This document shows, one piece after another, positions 39,401 through 46,773 of a stretch of DNA of 46,773 bases. Source of the DNA: a virus; the IMG/VR virus record IMGVR_UViG_3300030060_002220, positions 1 through 46,773 of that record, one strand, 5' to 3'. A program made the translations under genes and the position numbers. The notes beneath the pieces were generated by a model, which was given only the letters and a program-made list of their open reading frames with translations, did not search any database and was not told the DNA's origin. Within the stretch, counting starts at the first letter, position 1. Each line of letters opens with the position of its first letter.

Positions 39401-41638
39401 ATGGCAGACGAAAAAGACAATTCATTTTTAAATGCAAACGAAATCTACGAAGATGTAGAAGGTGAAGCTGGTAAGAATTTAAATCTTATAGCAGACCAAA
39501 AAATAAACTTAGTAGGTTTAATTCAAAGTAGATTTACTCTTGCTGAAGAATCTAGAGATTCAGATGAAACTAGATGGCTTGAAGCTTATGAAAACTATAG
39601 AGGTTTGTATGGTAAAAGAGTTAAATTTAGAGAATCAGAAAAATCTAGAGTTTTTGTAAAAGTTACAAAGACAAAAGTATTAGCTGCATTTGGTCAGTTA
39701 GTAGATGTTTTATTTGGCACTGGTAAATTTCCAATAGGTATTAGTGAAACTAAAATATCTGAGGGTGAATTTGATAATGTATATTTAGATTCTCAAAATC
39801 CTCAACCCGGAATAGAAATGTCTGAGCCTATGGAAATAGAGCCAGACAATATTGGTAATCAAATAGGTGGACCTTTTGATATTGGTTATGAAGGTGATGG
39901 TAAAGTTTTAAAGCCCGGAGCTACTTTTGGCGATGGGATATTTGAAGAAAATGAGTTATCATTAGAACAACAAGCAAAAAATTTAGGAATATTACAAGAA
40001 GGTTTAGTTCCAAATCCACAAACACCTGAAATGTCTCCAGCACAGAAAGCTGCGAGAAGAATGGAAAAATTAATTCATGACCAAATAGAAGAATCAAATG
40101 GTTCTTCAGAAATGAGGAGTGCTTTATTAGAATCAGCACTATTAGGAACAGGAATTATTAAGGGTCCTTTTAATTTTAACAAAACTCTTAATAATTGGCA
40201 AATGAATGAAATGGGTGAAAGAGAATATTCACCTGTACAAGTTAGAGTTCCAAGAATTGAATTTGTAAGCTGTTGGGATTTTTACCCAGAACCCGGAGCA
40301 ACAAATGTAGAAGAATGTGAATATATAGTACATAGACACAAACTTAATACTTCACAAATTAGAGCATTAAAAAATATGCCTTACTTTGATAAAGAAGCAA
40401 TTAGAGAAGCAATTCAAAATGGACCTAACTATATTGAAAAAGACTTTGAAAGTCAACTGAAAGAAGACTATGATACTGAAGAAGCTTATGGAAATTCTTT
40501 TGAAGTATTAGAGTATTGGGGTATCATGGATGCTAAGTATGCCAAAGAAGTAGGTATAGAGTTAGCAGATGAAATTGATGAGTTAGATGAAGTGCAGATT
40601 AATGCATGGATTTGTGGTGATAAGTTACTAAGAGCAGTAATAAATCCATTTACACCATATAGAATACCTTATCATGCTTTTCCTTACGAAAGAAATCCAT
40701 ATAATTTTTTTGGTATAGGAGTTGCTGAGAATATGAATGATTCTCAACAAATTATGAATGGTCATGCTAGAATGGCTATTGATAACTTAGCATTGTCAGG
40801 TTCTTTGGTATTTGATGTTGATGAATCAGCATTAGTAGGTGGACAAAATATGGAAATCTATCCGGGTAAAATTTTTAGAAGACAAGCTGGAATGCCGGGA
40901 CAATCTATATATGGATTAAAGTTTCCTAATACTGCACCTGAAAACATGATGATGTTTGACAGGTTTAGACAACTTGCTGATGAACAAACTGGCATACCAA
41001 GTTATTCACATGGTCAAACCGGAGTTCAAAGTATGACAAGAACTGCCTCTGGTATGTCTATGTTACTTGGAGCAGCAAGTTTAAATATCAAAACAGTTGT
41101 TAAAAATCTTGACGACTTTTTGTTAAAGCCTTTAGGAGAATCATATTTCGCATGGAATATGCAATTTTTTGAAGGTAGTTTAGATATACAAGGTGATTTA
41201 GAAGTTAAGGCAACAGGTACTAATAGCTTGATGCAGAAAGAAGTAAGAAGTCAAAGATTGACAATGTTTTTACAAACTGCCCAAAATCCAACTATTGCAC
41301 CATTTGTTAAGATTTCTAAATTGGTTAGTGAACTTGCTTATAGCTTAGATTTAGACCCTGATGAGATTTTAAATGACCCTGAAGAAGCAGCTATAATGGC
41401 ACAAATAATAGGAATGCAAAATGCTAGACAAGAAATTGGCGAAGAAGTTGAACCTACTGGTGAACAACAAGGACCTATGGGAGGCATTGCTGGAACACCT
41501 CAACAACCTCAAGAGCTTGGACCTACAGGCACTGGTGGTGGCAACATCGGAATCGGAAATGCTCCGGTTGCAGGGGAAGATGCGTTCAGTGGTACAGTTG
41601 GAGCAGCTCAAGGAGCAGGTACAGGAAGCCCTGAATAG
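39401..41638 (+). CDS. Portal (head-tail connector) protein
   Basis: 745 residues, immediately after terL. Contains SQQIMNGHARMAIDNLAL and AMINO-terminal stem-type helices, MTRTASGMSMLLGAASLNIK and a C-terminal Gly/Pro-rich tail, as in large podovirus-type portals. An insertion of about 120 residues near 120-215 is acidic and flexible. Forms the dodecameric DNA channel at one vertex. The assignment rests on size, position and these helical motifs. Confidence 0.85.
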   Translation: MADEKDNSFLNANEIYEDVEGEAGKNLNLIADQKINLVGLIQSRFTLAEESRDSDETRWLEAYENYRGLYGKRVKFRESEKSRVFVKVTKTKVLAAFGQLVDVLFGTGKFPIGISETKISEGEFDNVYLDSQNPQPGIEMSEPMEIEPDNIGNQIGGPFDIGYEGDGKVLKPGATFGDGIFEENELSLEQQAKNLGILQEGLVPNPQTPEMSPAQKAARRMEKLIHDQIEESNGSSEMRSALLESALLGTGIIKGPFNFNKTLNNWQMNEMGEREYSPVQVRVPRIEFVSCWDFYPEPGATNVEECEYIVHRHKLNTSQIRALKNMPYFDKEAIREAIQNGPNYIEKDFESQLKEDYDTEEAYGNSFEVLEYWGIMDAKYAKEVGIELADEIDELDEVQINAWICGDKLLRAVINPFTPYRIPYHAFPYERNPYNFFGIGVAENMNDSQQIMNGHARMAIDNLALSGSLVFDVDESALVGGQNMEIYPGKIFRRQAGMPGQSIYGLKFPNTAPENMMMFDRFRQLADEQTGIPSYSHGQTGVQSMTRTASGMSMLLGAASLNIKTVVKNLDDFLLKPLGESYFAWNMQFFEGSLDIQGDLEVKATGTNSLMQKEVRSQRLTMFLQTAQNPTIAPFVKISKLVSELAYSLDLDPDEILNDPEEAAIMAQIIGMQNARQEIGEEVEPTGEQQGPMGGIAGTPQQPQELGPTGTGGGNIGIGNAPVAGEDAFSGTVGAAQGAGTGSPE

Positions 41639-41650
41639 AAAAGAATAATT

Positions 41651-42598
41651 ATGAAACACGAAAACGAAAAAGAAAAAGATAGTTTATTAAAACCAGATTT
41701 TTTAGATTTGGATGGTGATGGCAATAAAGAAGAGCCTATGAAAAAAGCTGCTCAAGATAAAGAAGAAATGAGAGAACCTAAAGCAGAAGGTGGCGACCCA
41801 GTAGCAGATAGAGGTCCTAAATTTAACTTTACTAAAGATGGAGGTCCTGAAGGTAGGACAGCAGATACAAATAAGATAAAAAATCCTAACGATTTTACAG
41901 AAGAAATATCAGAAATTAGAAAAGAATTTAATAAAGCATTTAGAGAAGCTAGAAATGAAGGTTTAGAAACTTTTATGTTTAGAGGTGATGAATACCATAC
42001 TAGATTAAAAGAAGAAATGAGAGAACCTAAAGCAGATGGTGGCGAAATGGAAATGCTACCCGATGAACAAATGGAAGAACAATTTGTAGACTTTGTGATA
42101 GATGAAGCTCTATCCGACAAAGAAGAGTCTATGTTAATGGAACAACTAGAAGCTAATCCTGAGTTGAGTATGATATTCGACAAAGTAGTGGAGAAAGCTT
42201 CGGAGTTTACTGGAGCCGGAGAAGTCGAAGGACCCGGCACAGGAGTCTCTGATTCGATACCTGCAAGGTTATCGGATGGAGAATTTGTCTTTACAGCAAA
42301 ATCAGTAGAGCAGATTGGTGCAGACAACCTTATGAAAATGATGAAGGATGCCGAAGCTGCTTTTGATTCTGCTGGAGAAGATAGGAAAGCTATGCAAGAA
42401 GGTGGTTCTCAAAACATGTCAATGGACATGGAAGAGGATAGACCTGACAATACTAAAAGAGTTGAAATGACTTATAACATTAATCGACCAGAATCGGTTT
42501 CTACAGTGAATCCACTGTTAGCAAAAGATGAAGAAGAAGACCTTATAAGTCAAGAACTTAAAAAAGGTATGTTAGGTAGACCTAATATGCGTAGTTAA
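41651..42598 (+). CDS. Virion-associated protein with DxDxDG motif
   Basis: 315 residues, acidic. DFLDLDGDGNKEEPMKKAAQ near 16-35 is a calcium-loop-like motif common in marine phage structural regions. EEMREPKA(E/D)GG occurs twice (about 38 and 120). GVSDSIPARLSDGEFVFTAK around 200-220 matches a motif repeated in many marine phage virion proteins. Located between portal and scaffold; probably a head-assembly or minor head protein. Confidence 0.65.
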   Translation: MKHENEKEKDSLLKPDFLDLDGDGNKEEPMKKAAQDKEEMREPKAEGGDPVADRGPKFNFTKDGGPEGRTADTNKIKNPNDFTEEISEIRKEFNKAFREARNEGLETFMFRGDEYHTRLKEEMREPKADGGEMEMLPDEQMEEQFVDFVIDEALSDKEESMLMEQLEANPELSMIFDKVVEKASEFTGAGEVEGPGTGVSDSIPARLSDGEFVFTAKSVEQIGADNLMKMMKDAEAAFDSAGEDRKAMQEGGSQNMSMDMEEDRPDNTKRVEMTYNINRPESVSTVNPLLAKDEEEDLISQELKKGMLGRPNMRS

Positions 42599-42688
42599 AT
42601 TTAACCGAAAGGCGACCTTTACAAGACAAGCCCTGCATGTACAGCAGCTACCTTGAAAGATTGTTAAAGCACTTAATAGGAGAATAAG
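42599..42688 (+). other. Leader before the scaffold gene with a short conserved-looking frame
   Basis: 90 nt. One frame reads TERRPLQDKPCMYSSYLERL and stops just before the scaffold ATG, with only an internal ATG (42634-42636 region). It resembles short conserved sequences at this place in other marine phages. It may be a vestigial coding piece, or a leader with the SD AGGAGAA. Not called as a gene. Confidence 0.35.
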
Positions 42689-43546
42689 ATGGCTAAAAAA
42701 GAAGAAAAAGCTAACCCATATAATATGAAAAAAAGTTGGCACAATGTAGAAGATAAACAATTTGTTTCATCTGAATCAGTGTACTTTCCAGACCCAGAAA
42801 GTAATTCTGTAGAAGAAAATACTGAAGAGTCTGTTCAAGAAGAACAAGAGATTCAAGCAGAACAAAAAGGTGACTACAAGCGACCCGACTATAAAAAACG
42901 ATATGATGATTTGAAAAAACATTATGATAGTAAACTTAATGAGTTTAAACAGAAAGAGCTTGAACTTATAGAACAAGCACAACAAGGTCAGGTAAAATAT
43001 ACCCCACCTAAATCTGAAGAAGAACTTGCTGAGTTTAAACAAAAATATCCTGATGTTTATGATGTAGTAGAAACAGTTGCTACTATGCAAAGCGAAAGCA
43101 GAGCAAAACAACTTGAAGAAAAGGTAAAACTTTTACAAGAAAGAGAACAGCAACTTGTTAGATTAGATGCTGAGAAAGAACTCAAGGCAAAGCATCCTGA
43201 TTTTGACGATGTTAGAAACAGTGATGATTTCCATGATTGGGCAAAATCTCAACCTGAGTCTATACAGAATTGGATTTATAAAAATTCTGACGACCCAGAA
43301 GCAGCAAGTCGAGCTATAGATTTATTTAAATCAGATATGGGAGTAACTAGCAAACAACAAAAGCTATCAGCCGGTCCTAAACAAAAGCTTTCGGCAGCAG
43401 ACATGGTGTCTACTAAGACAACTAATGTTGAGCCACAACAAGCTAAAGTTTGGAGCCAACAGGAGATTCTAAATTTATCTCCGGCTGAGTTTGATAGACT
43501 TGAAAAAGAAATCGACAAAGCATGGGATGAAGGAAGAATTAATTAA
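42689..43546 (+). CDS. Scaffold-like capsid assembly protein
   Basis: 285 residues, SD AGGAGAATAAG. Highly charged and acidic (EENTEESVQEEQEIQAEQKG) with central coiled coils (YDDLKKHYDSKLNEFKQKEL; LEEKVKLLQEREQQLVRLD) and a Gln-rich end. Directly precedes the capsid gene, the standard scaffold position. Catalytic protease motifs are absent. Confidence 0.8.
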   Translation: MAKKEEKANPYNMKKSWHNVEDKQFVSSESVYFPDPESNSVEENTEESVQEEQEIQAEQKGDYKRPDYKKRYDDLKKHYDSKLNEFKQKELELIEQAQQGQVKYTPPKSEEELAEFKQKYPDVYDVVETVATMQSESRAKQLEEKVKLLQEREQQLVRLDAEKELKAKHPDFDDVRNSDDFHDWAKSQPESIQNWIYKNSDDPEAASRAIDLFKSDMGVTSKQQKLSAGPKQKLSAADMVSTKTTNVEPQQAKVWSQQEILNLSPAEFDRLEKEIDKAWDEGRIN

Positions 43547-43582
43547 TTAACTTAATTTTTAACCCATAGGAGGGACGAAAAA

Positions 43583-44566
43583 ATGGCACAGTATTTTGAA
43601 CCTAGTCCAGATACAAATGCAAACTTCGGTAACTCTGTGAGTGGTCAGAATAATAGTTACTTCTTACCTGCAATTTATTCTGCTAAAGTATTAAACTTTT
43701 TCAGAAAAGCAAGTGTAGTAGAAGCTATTACAAATACCGATTACTCCGGAGAAATTTCAAACTATGGTGACTCTGTACTAATTATCAAAGAACCTGAAAT
43801 TAGTGTAGCAGATTACACCAGAGGAAGTGACCCTAGTGCAACAAAATTAACAGACCAAGAAACATCTTTGGTTGTTGATTCAGCAAAAGCTTTTAAATTC
43901 ATCGTAGATGATATTGAAAGCAAAATGTCACATGTTAACTTTAAAGAGGTGGCAACATCATCAGCAGCTTATGCTTTAAGAGACTCTTTTGACTCTTCAG
44001 TATTAGCATCAATGTTTAGTGGTGTTTCATCTTCTGGACCAGACCATATTATAGGTGCTGATGCAGCTTCTGCATCTCAAAACCTAGGTCAACATCAAGG
44101 TGGTTCTAACTCTATCGACCTTTTAGGTTCTGATGGAACAGGAATTGACCCATTAGATGTTATGGCTTTTATGGCTAGATTACTTGACGAGCAAAATGTA
44201 CCTGAAGAAGGTAGATGGTTTGTTGCTCCTCCAAGTTTTTATGAGCAACTATCTCAATCTGGTTCTAAGTTATTAAGTGTGGACTTTAACGCAGGTCAAG
44301 GTTCTATTAGAAATGGTTTAGTTTCTAGTGGAATGTTAAGAGGCTTTAGTATGTACAAGTCTAACAATGTTGCTGCTACATCTACATGTAGTGGTAAAGT
44401 GTTAGCTGGACATATTTCCTCATGTGCAACTGCTCAAACAATTATCTCAACTGAGGTTCTAAGGGACCCAGATTCATTTGGTGATATTGTAAGAGGATTG
44501 CATGTTTTTGGAACAAAAGTTCTAAGACCTGAAGCATTAGTTTCAGCATTTTACACAATAGACTAG
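43583..44566 (+). CDS. Major capsid protein
   Basis: 327 residues, strong SD GGAGGGACG. N-terminal NSYFLPAIYSAKVLNFFRKA, middle DPLDVMAFMARLLDEQNVPE and RWFVAPPSFYEQLSQSG (the P-domain-like helix-strand pattern of HK97-fold capsids), end FGTKVLRPEALVSAFYTID. Followed at once by a strong terminator, suggesting high expression. HK97 fold inferred from pattern and position. Confidence 0.88.
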   Translation: MAQYFEPSPDTNANFGNSVSGQNNSYFLPAIYSAKVLNFFRKASVVEAITNTDYSGEISNYGDSVLIIKEPEISVADYTRGSDPSATKLTDQETSLVVDSAKAFKFIVDDIESKMSHVNFKEVATSSAAYALRDSFDSSVLASMFSGVSSSGPDHIIGADAASASQNLGQHQGGSNSIDLLGSDGTGIDPLDVMAFMARLLDEQNVPEEGRWFVAPPSFYEQLSQSGSKLLSVDFNAGQGSIRNGLVSSGMLRGFSMYKSNNVAATSTCSGKVLAGHISSCATAQTIISTEVLRDPDSFGDIVRGLHVFGTKVLRPEALVSAFYTID

Positions 44567-44575
44567 AAATAGTTA

Positions 44576-44604
44576 GGAGGGGTCTTCGGACCCTTCCATT
44601 TTTT
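44576..44604 (+). terminator. UUCG-tetraloop terminator after the capsid gene
   Basis: GGAGGGGTC-TTCG-GACCCTTCC (9 bp, one G-U) followed by ATTTTTT. The very stable C(UUCG)G loop fits an abundant mRNA. The tail genes follow in the same direction, so it may be read through partly. Confidence 0.92.
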
Positions 44605-44617
44605 AAGGACAACAATT

Positions 44618-44836
44618 ATGAAACATAAAAAAGAAGAAAAAATGTCTTACAAAAGAGGTGGCTACGCAATGGGTACTATGGCAGAAAAACCTAGAAAACC
44701 TATGATGGGTGGTGGCGAAAGAATGCCTATGAAACATGGTGGTATGCACGACTATGGTTCAGTAAAAGAACTAGAAAATGCATGTCGAGGCGATGTAGGA
44801 TATAACGAATCATTAAAATCAAAAGAAGATAAATAA
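44618..44836 (+). CDS. Small Gly/Met-rich virion-region protein
   Basis: 72 residues: SYKRGGYAMG, KPRKPMMGGGERMPMKHGGM, then a charged C-terminus with one Cys. Similar MGGG/MKHGG proteins occur between capsid and tail genes in marine phages. AAGGAC is a modest SD. Function unknown. Confidence 0.6.
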   Translation: MKHKKEEKMSYKRGGYAMGTMAEKPRKPMMGGGERMPMKHGGMHDYGSVKELENACRGDVGYNESLKSKEDK

Positions 44837-44985
44837 TGAAAGTTAAAGCACCTAAAGGTTATCATTGGATGAAACAAAAAAATGGTAGCTTTAAAATAAT
44901 GAAAAACCCTAAAGGTGGTTATAAACCACATAAAGGTGCAAGTTTAATGGCAAACTTTGCAATACAAAAGGTACACAGCAAATAA
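44836..44985 (+). CDS. Predicted 49-aa basic protein
   Basis: TAATG overlap start: MKVKAPKGYHWMKQKNGSFK, then GGYKPHKGASLMANFAIQKV. The KGYHWMK...KPHKGAS layout is conserved in related phages (from memory). Likely a small head-tail region protein. Confidence 0.65.
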   Translation: MKVKAPKGYHWMKQKNGSFKIMKNPKGGYKPHKGASLMANFAIQKVHSK

Positions 44986-44986
44986 A

Positions 44987-45109
44987 ATGTTAAGTGAAGC
45001 ACAAACAAAAAAATTAATAGCTGCATTAAAGAAAGCTTCTAAAAGTCATGCTGGTCAAGCTAAGATTTTAGAAAGGTCTTTAAAGGCTAATAATAAAAAG
45101 AAAAAGTAA
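44987..45109 (+). CDS. Predicted 40-aa basic helical protein
   Basis: MLSEAQTKKLIAALKKASKS, then HAGQAKILERSLKANN and a Lys run. It starts 1 nt after the previous stop, and its own stop overlaps the tail-tube gene ATG (TAATG). Small LS-E-x-Q-K-type helices of this kind recur here in marine phages. Confidence 0.6.
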   Translation: MLSEAQTKKLIAALKKASKSHAGQAKILERSLKANNKKKK

Positions 45110-45876
45110 TGGCAACAACATATCTTGGTTTAACAAATGAATTGTTAAGAGAACTTAATGAAGTTCCTCTTACTTCTTCTAGTTTTTCAGGAGCAGTAGG
45201 CTTTCAAGCATTTGTTAAAGATGCAATAAATAAATCTATATTTGATATTGCTAATCAAGAACCACAGTTACCTTTCTTTTCAGCTGGAGTTAGTGGTAGC
45301 ACAGACCCTTTTTATGGCAATACTACAGTTGCTACAGTAGCAGGAACTAGATGGTATTTACTAAATTCTAGTAGCTCAAGTTTAACAACTGACTTTGCCT
45401 CAATAGATTGGGATGATTTTTACCTAACAACAATAAATGTTTCTGGAGAATCAGCTCCTTTTATTTCAAAAGGATTACGATTTGTAAATCTTAATGAATG
45501 GAGAAGATACTACAGAGATAGCGAAAACGAAGATGATGCTGGTAATCAGCAGTTTGGAGAACCTAAATTTGTAATTAAGTCTCCAGATAATAGAAAGTTT
45601 GGATTAAGTCCAATACCTGATAAAGTTTATAATGTGCATTTTTATGCCTTTACAAAACCCACAGCTTTATCAGCACATGATGATACTATAGTATTACCAG
45701 AACAGTATAGTAATGTTATAACTTCAAGAGCAAGATATTACATTTGGCAATTTAAAGAATCTCCTCAACAAGCAGCATTTGCTTTAGAGGATTATAAAAA
45801 AGCTATGAAATACATGAAGTCAAATTTAATAAATCCTGCTCCTAAATTTATGACAGACGATAGAACTTATTTTTAA
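45109..45876 (+). CDS. Tail tubular protein A / adaptor-like protein
   Basis: 255 residues. Y-L-G-LTNELLRELNEVPL start, FVKDAINKSIFDIANQEPQ, a beta-rich middle with WRRYYRDSEN, then YSNVITSRARYYIWQFKESP and EDYKKAMKYMKSNL at the end. This alpha-beta-alpha order matches podovirus gp11-type tail tubular protein A, which joins portal to nozzle. Length is close to the family norm (about 200-260). Confidence 0.8.
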   Translation: MATTYLGLTNELLRELNEVPLTSSSFSGAVGFQAFVKDAINKSIFDIANQEPQLPFFSAGVSGSTDPFYGNTTVATVAGTRWYLLNSSSSSLTTDFASIDWDDFYLTTINVSGESAPFISKGLRFVNLNEWRRYYRDSENEDDAGNQQFGEPKFVIKSPDNRKFGLSPIPDKVYNVHFYAFTKPTALSAHDDTIVLPEQYSNVITSRARYYIWQFKESPQQAAFALEDYKKAMKYMKSNLINPAPKFMTDDRTYF

Positions 45877-45878
45877 TT

Positions 45879-46773
45879 ATGGCTCGTTCACAACCTTACG
45901 CAGTTGCTTGTGACGGAGGATTAGTTACTGCTTCTAATGCTTTAGATTTAGTAAGAACTCCCGGAGTAGCAACGAAGTTACAAAATTTTGAAGTTTCTGT
46001 AAAAGGAGGCTACAGAAGAGTTAGTGGTTTTGCTAAGTTTGGTGGCGATAGTGCTGTTAAACCTTCAGGTTCTACAGATACTATATTAGGAGTATTTCCT
46101 TACGCAGATGGAGTTATAGCTTGTGTAAGTGATGATATTTATTTTAGTAATACAGGCACAAGTTGGTTACAAATAAATAGAAGCTCAGTAGCATCTAGTG
46201 GTGATAACCATACTGCTTTTACTGGTAGAAGTGTTTTAAACAGAACAAGTCAAGGACAAGTACAGTTTGCTTTATTTGAAACAGCTACATCTAATTATGG
46301 CACAGTATTCATGGCAGATGGAGCTAATAAAATTTATAGTTTTAGAATGGAAGGAACTGGTATATTAACTTCTAGAACTTTCTTTTCAGAAGAAGTTGAT
46401 GTTACAAGTTCTAAACATGTAAAGTTTATAGCTTTGCATAATAAACATTTAATAGCAGCTGGAGTCGAAGATAATTTAAACACTATATTTTTTAGTGCAG
46501 TTTCAGGAACTAATAGAAATACTATTGACCCTACAAGTTTTAGTGGTACAGGTTCAGGAAGCATAGTATTAGAAGACCAAATTGTAGGTATAAAAAGTTT
46601 CAGGAACGAATTATTTATATTTTGTAGAAATAGTATTTTTAAATTAGTAAATATAGAAGATTCAAGCAATATAGCAGTAGTTCCAGTTACAAAGAATGTG
46701 GGATGTTTAAGTGGTTATAGTATTCAAGAGATTGGTGGTGACTTAATATTTTTAGCACCAGATGGTCTTAGAA
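45879..46773 (+). CDS. Tail tubular protein B / nozzle protein (3' partial)
   Basis: Open from ATG 45879 to the window end (298 codons); no stop, so truncated. MARSQPYAVACDGGLVTASN, LVRTPGVATKLQNFEVSVKG, GYRRVSGFAKFG, then repeated beta-strands, and VGIKSFRNELFIFCRNSIFK with LGGDLIFLAPDG-like propeller blades at the edge. Fits the beta-propeller nozzle (T7 gp12-type), normally about 800 residues, so roughly 1.5 kb is missing. Confidence 0.8.
   Translation, partial: MARSQPYAVACDGGLVTASNALDLVRTPGVATKLQNFEVSVKGGYRRVSGFAKFGGDSAVKPSGSTDTILGVFPYADGVIACVSDDIYFSNTGTSWLQINRSSVASSGDNHTAFTGRSVLNRTSQGQVQFALFETATSNYGTVFMADGANKIYSFRMEGTGILTSRTFFSEEVDVTSSKHVKFIALHNKHLIAAGVEDNLNTIFFSAVSGTNRNTIDPTSFSGTGSGSIVLEDQIVGIKSFRNELFIFCRNSIFKLVNIEDSSNIAVVPVTKNVGCLSGYSIQEIGGDLIFLAPDGLR

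Noticed and set aside
41421-41648. 75-codon frame overlapping the portal C-terminus
   Set aside because: Lies wholly within the portal gene in another frame, has no SD and shows no recognisable pattern.

Overview
The window is an AT-rich tailed-phage genome segment with podovirus-like (T7-type) gene content. The late half encodes a terminase large subunit, portal, scaffold-like protein, major capsid protein, tail tube/nozzle proteins, a large set of internal-virion-like proteins and a tail fibre. The replication half encodes a T7 gp4-like primase-helicase, a short family-A DNA polymerase, an SSB-like protein, PD-(D/E)XK nucleases and a class I ribonucleotide reductase. No phage RNA polymerase, integrase, tRNA or recognisable endolysin is present. 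Several near-perfect sigma70-type promoters (TTGACA-N17-TATAAT) suggest that host RNA polymerase transcribes the genome. Base composition, the small conserved genes and the auxiliary genes (nrdAB, hsp20, cytochrome c) fit a virulent marine phage of an AT-rich alphaproteobacterium such as a SAR11-type host. The host is inferred, not shown.

Layout. 1-15458 (+): 3' part of the tail fibre, small genes, five internal-virion-like genes ending with a 1498-aa protein, then membrane micro-genes. 15455-16010 (+): hsp20 with its own consensus promoter and terminator. 16124-26559 (-): nrdB, a membrane-anchored cytochrome c, nrdA, nucleases, polymerase, primase-helicase and SSB, led by a strong promoter with an adjacent operator-like palindrome. 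26640-33343 (-): a cluster of tiny, mostly unrecognised early-type genes interrupted by two long gene-free stretches (about 0.68 and 1.03 kb). These look like large structured RNAs, and an H-type pseudoknot lies in a leader beside the second. 33247-34119: very AT-rich divergent region with direct repeats, the best origin candidate. 34120-34869 (+): SprT-like metalloprotease, a 22-aa peptide and a strong terminator. 35330-46773 (+): packaging and head/tail genes starting from a consensus promoter that appears to give a leaderless mRNA. The window ends inside the tail nozzle gene and begins inside the tail fibre gene. It therefore looks like an opened circular (or circularly permuted) map with a missing piece between its ends.

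The genes fit a virulent cycle. The minus-strand cluster takes over the cell, makes dNTPs (RNR) and replicates DNA; the plus-strand operon packages DNA and builds the particle. Many genes overlap by 1-4 nt (TAATG, ATGA), so translational coupling is pervasive, and at least a dozen genes under 55 codons are supported by these overlaps and by Shine-Dalgarno sites.

The most unusual features are the two candidate large noncoding RNAs, a dispersed 18-bp palindrome family centred on GTTTAAAC, the cytochrome c gene between nrdA and nrdB, and the A-rich-loop pseudoknot upstream of the 30202-30393 gene.
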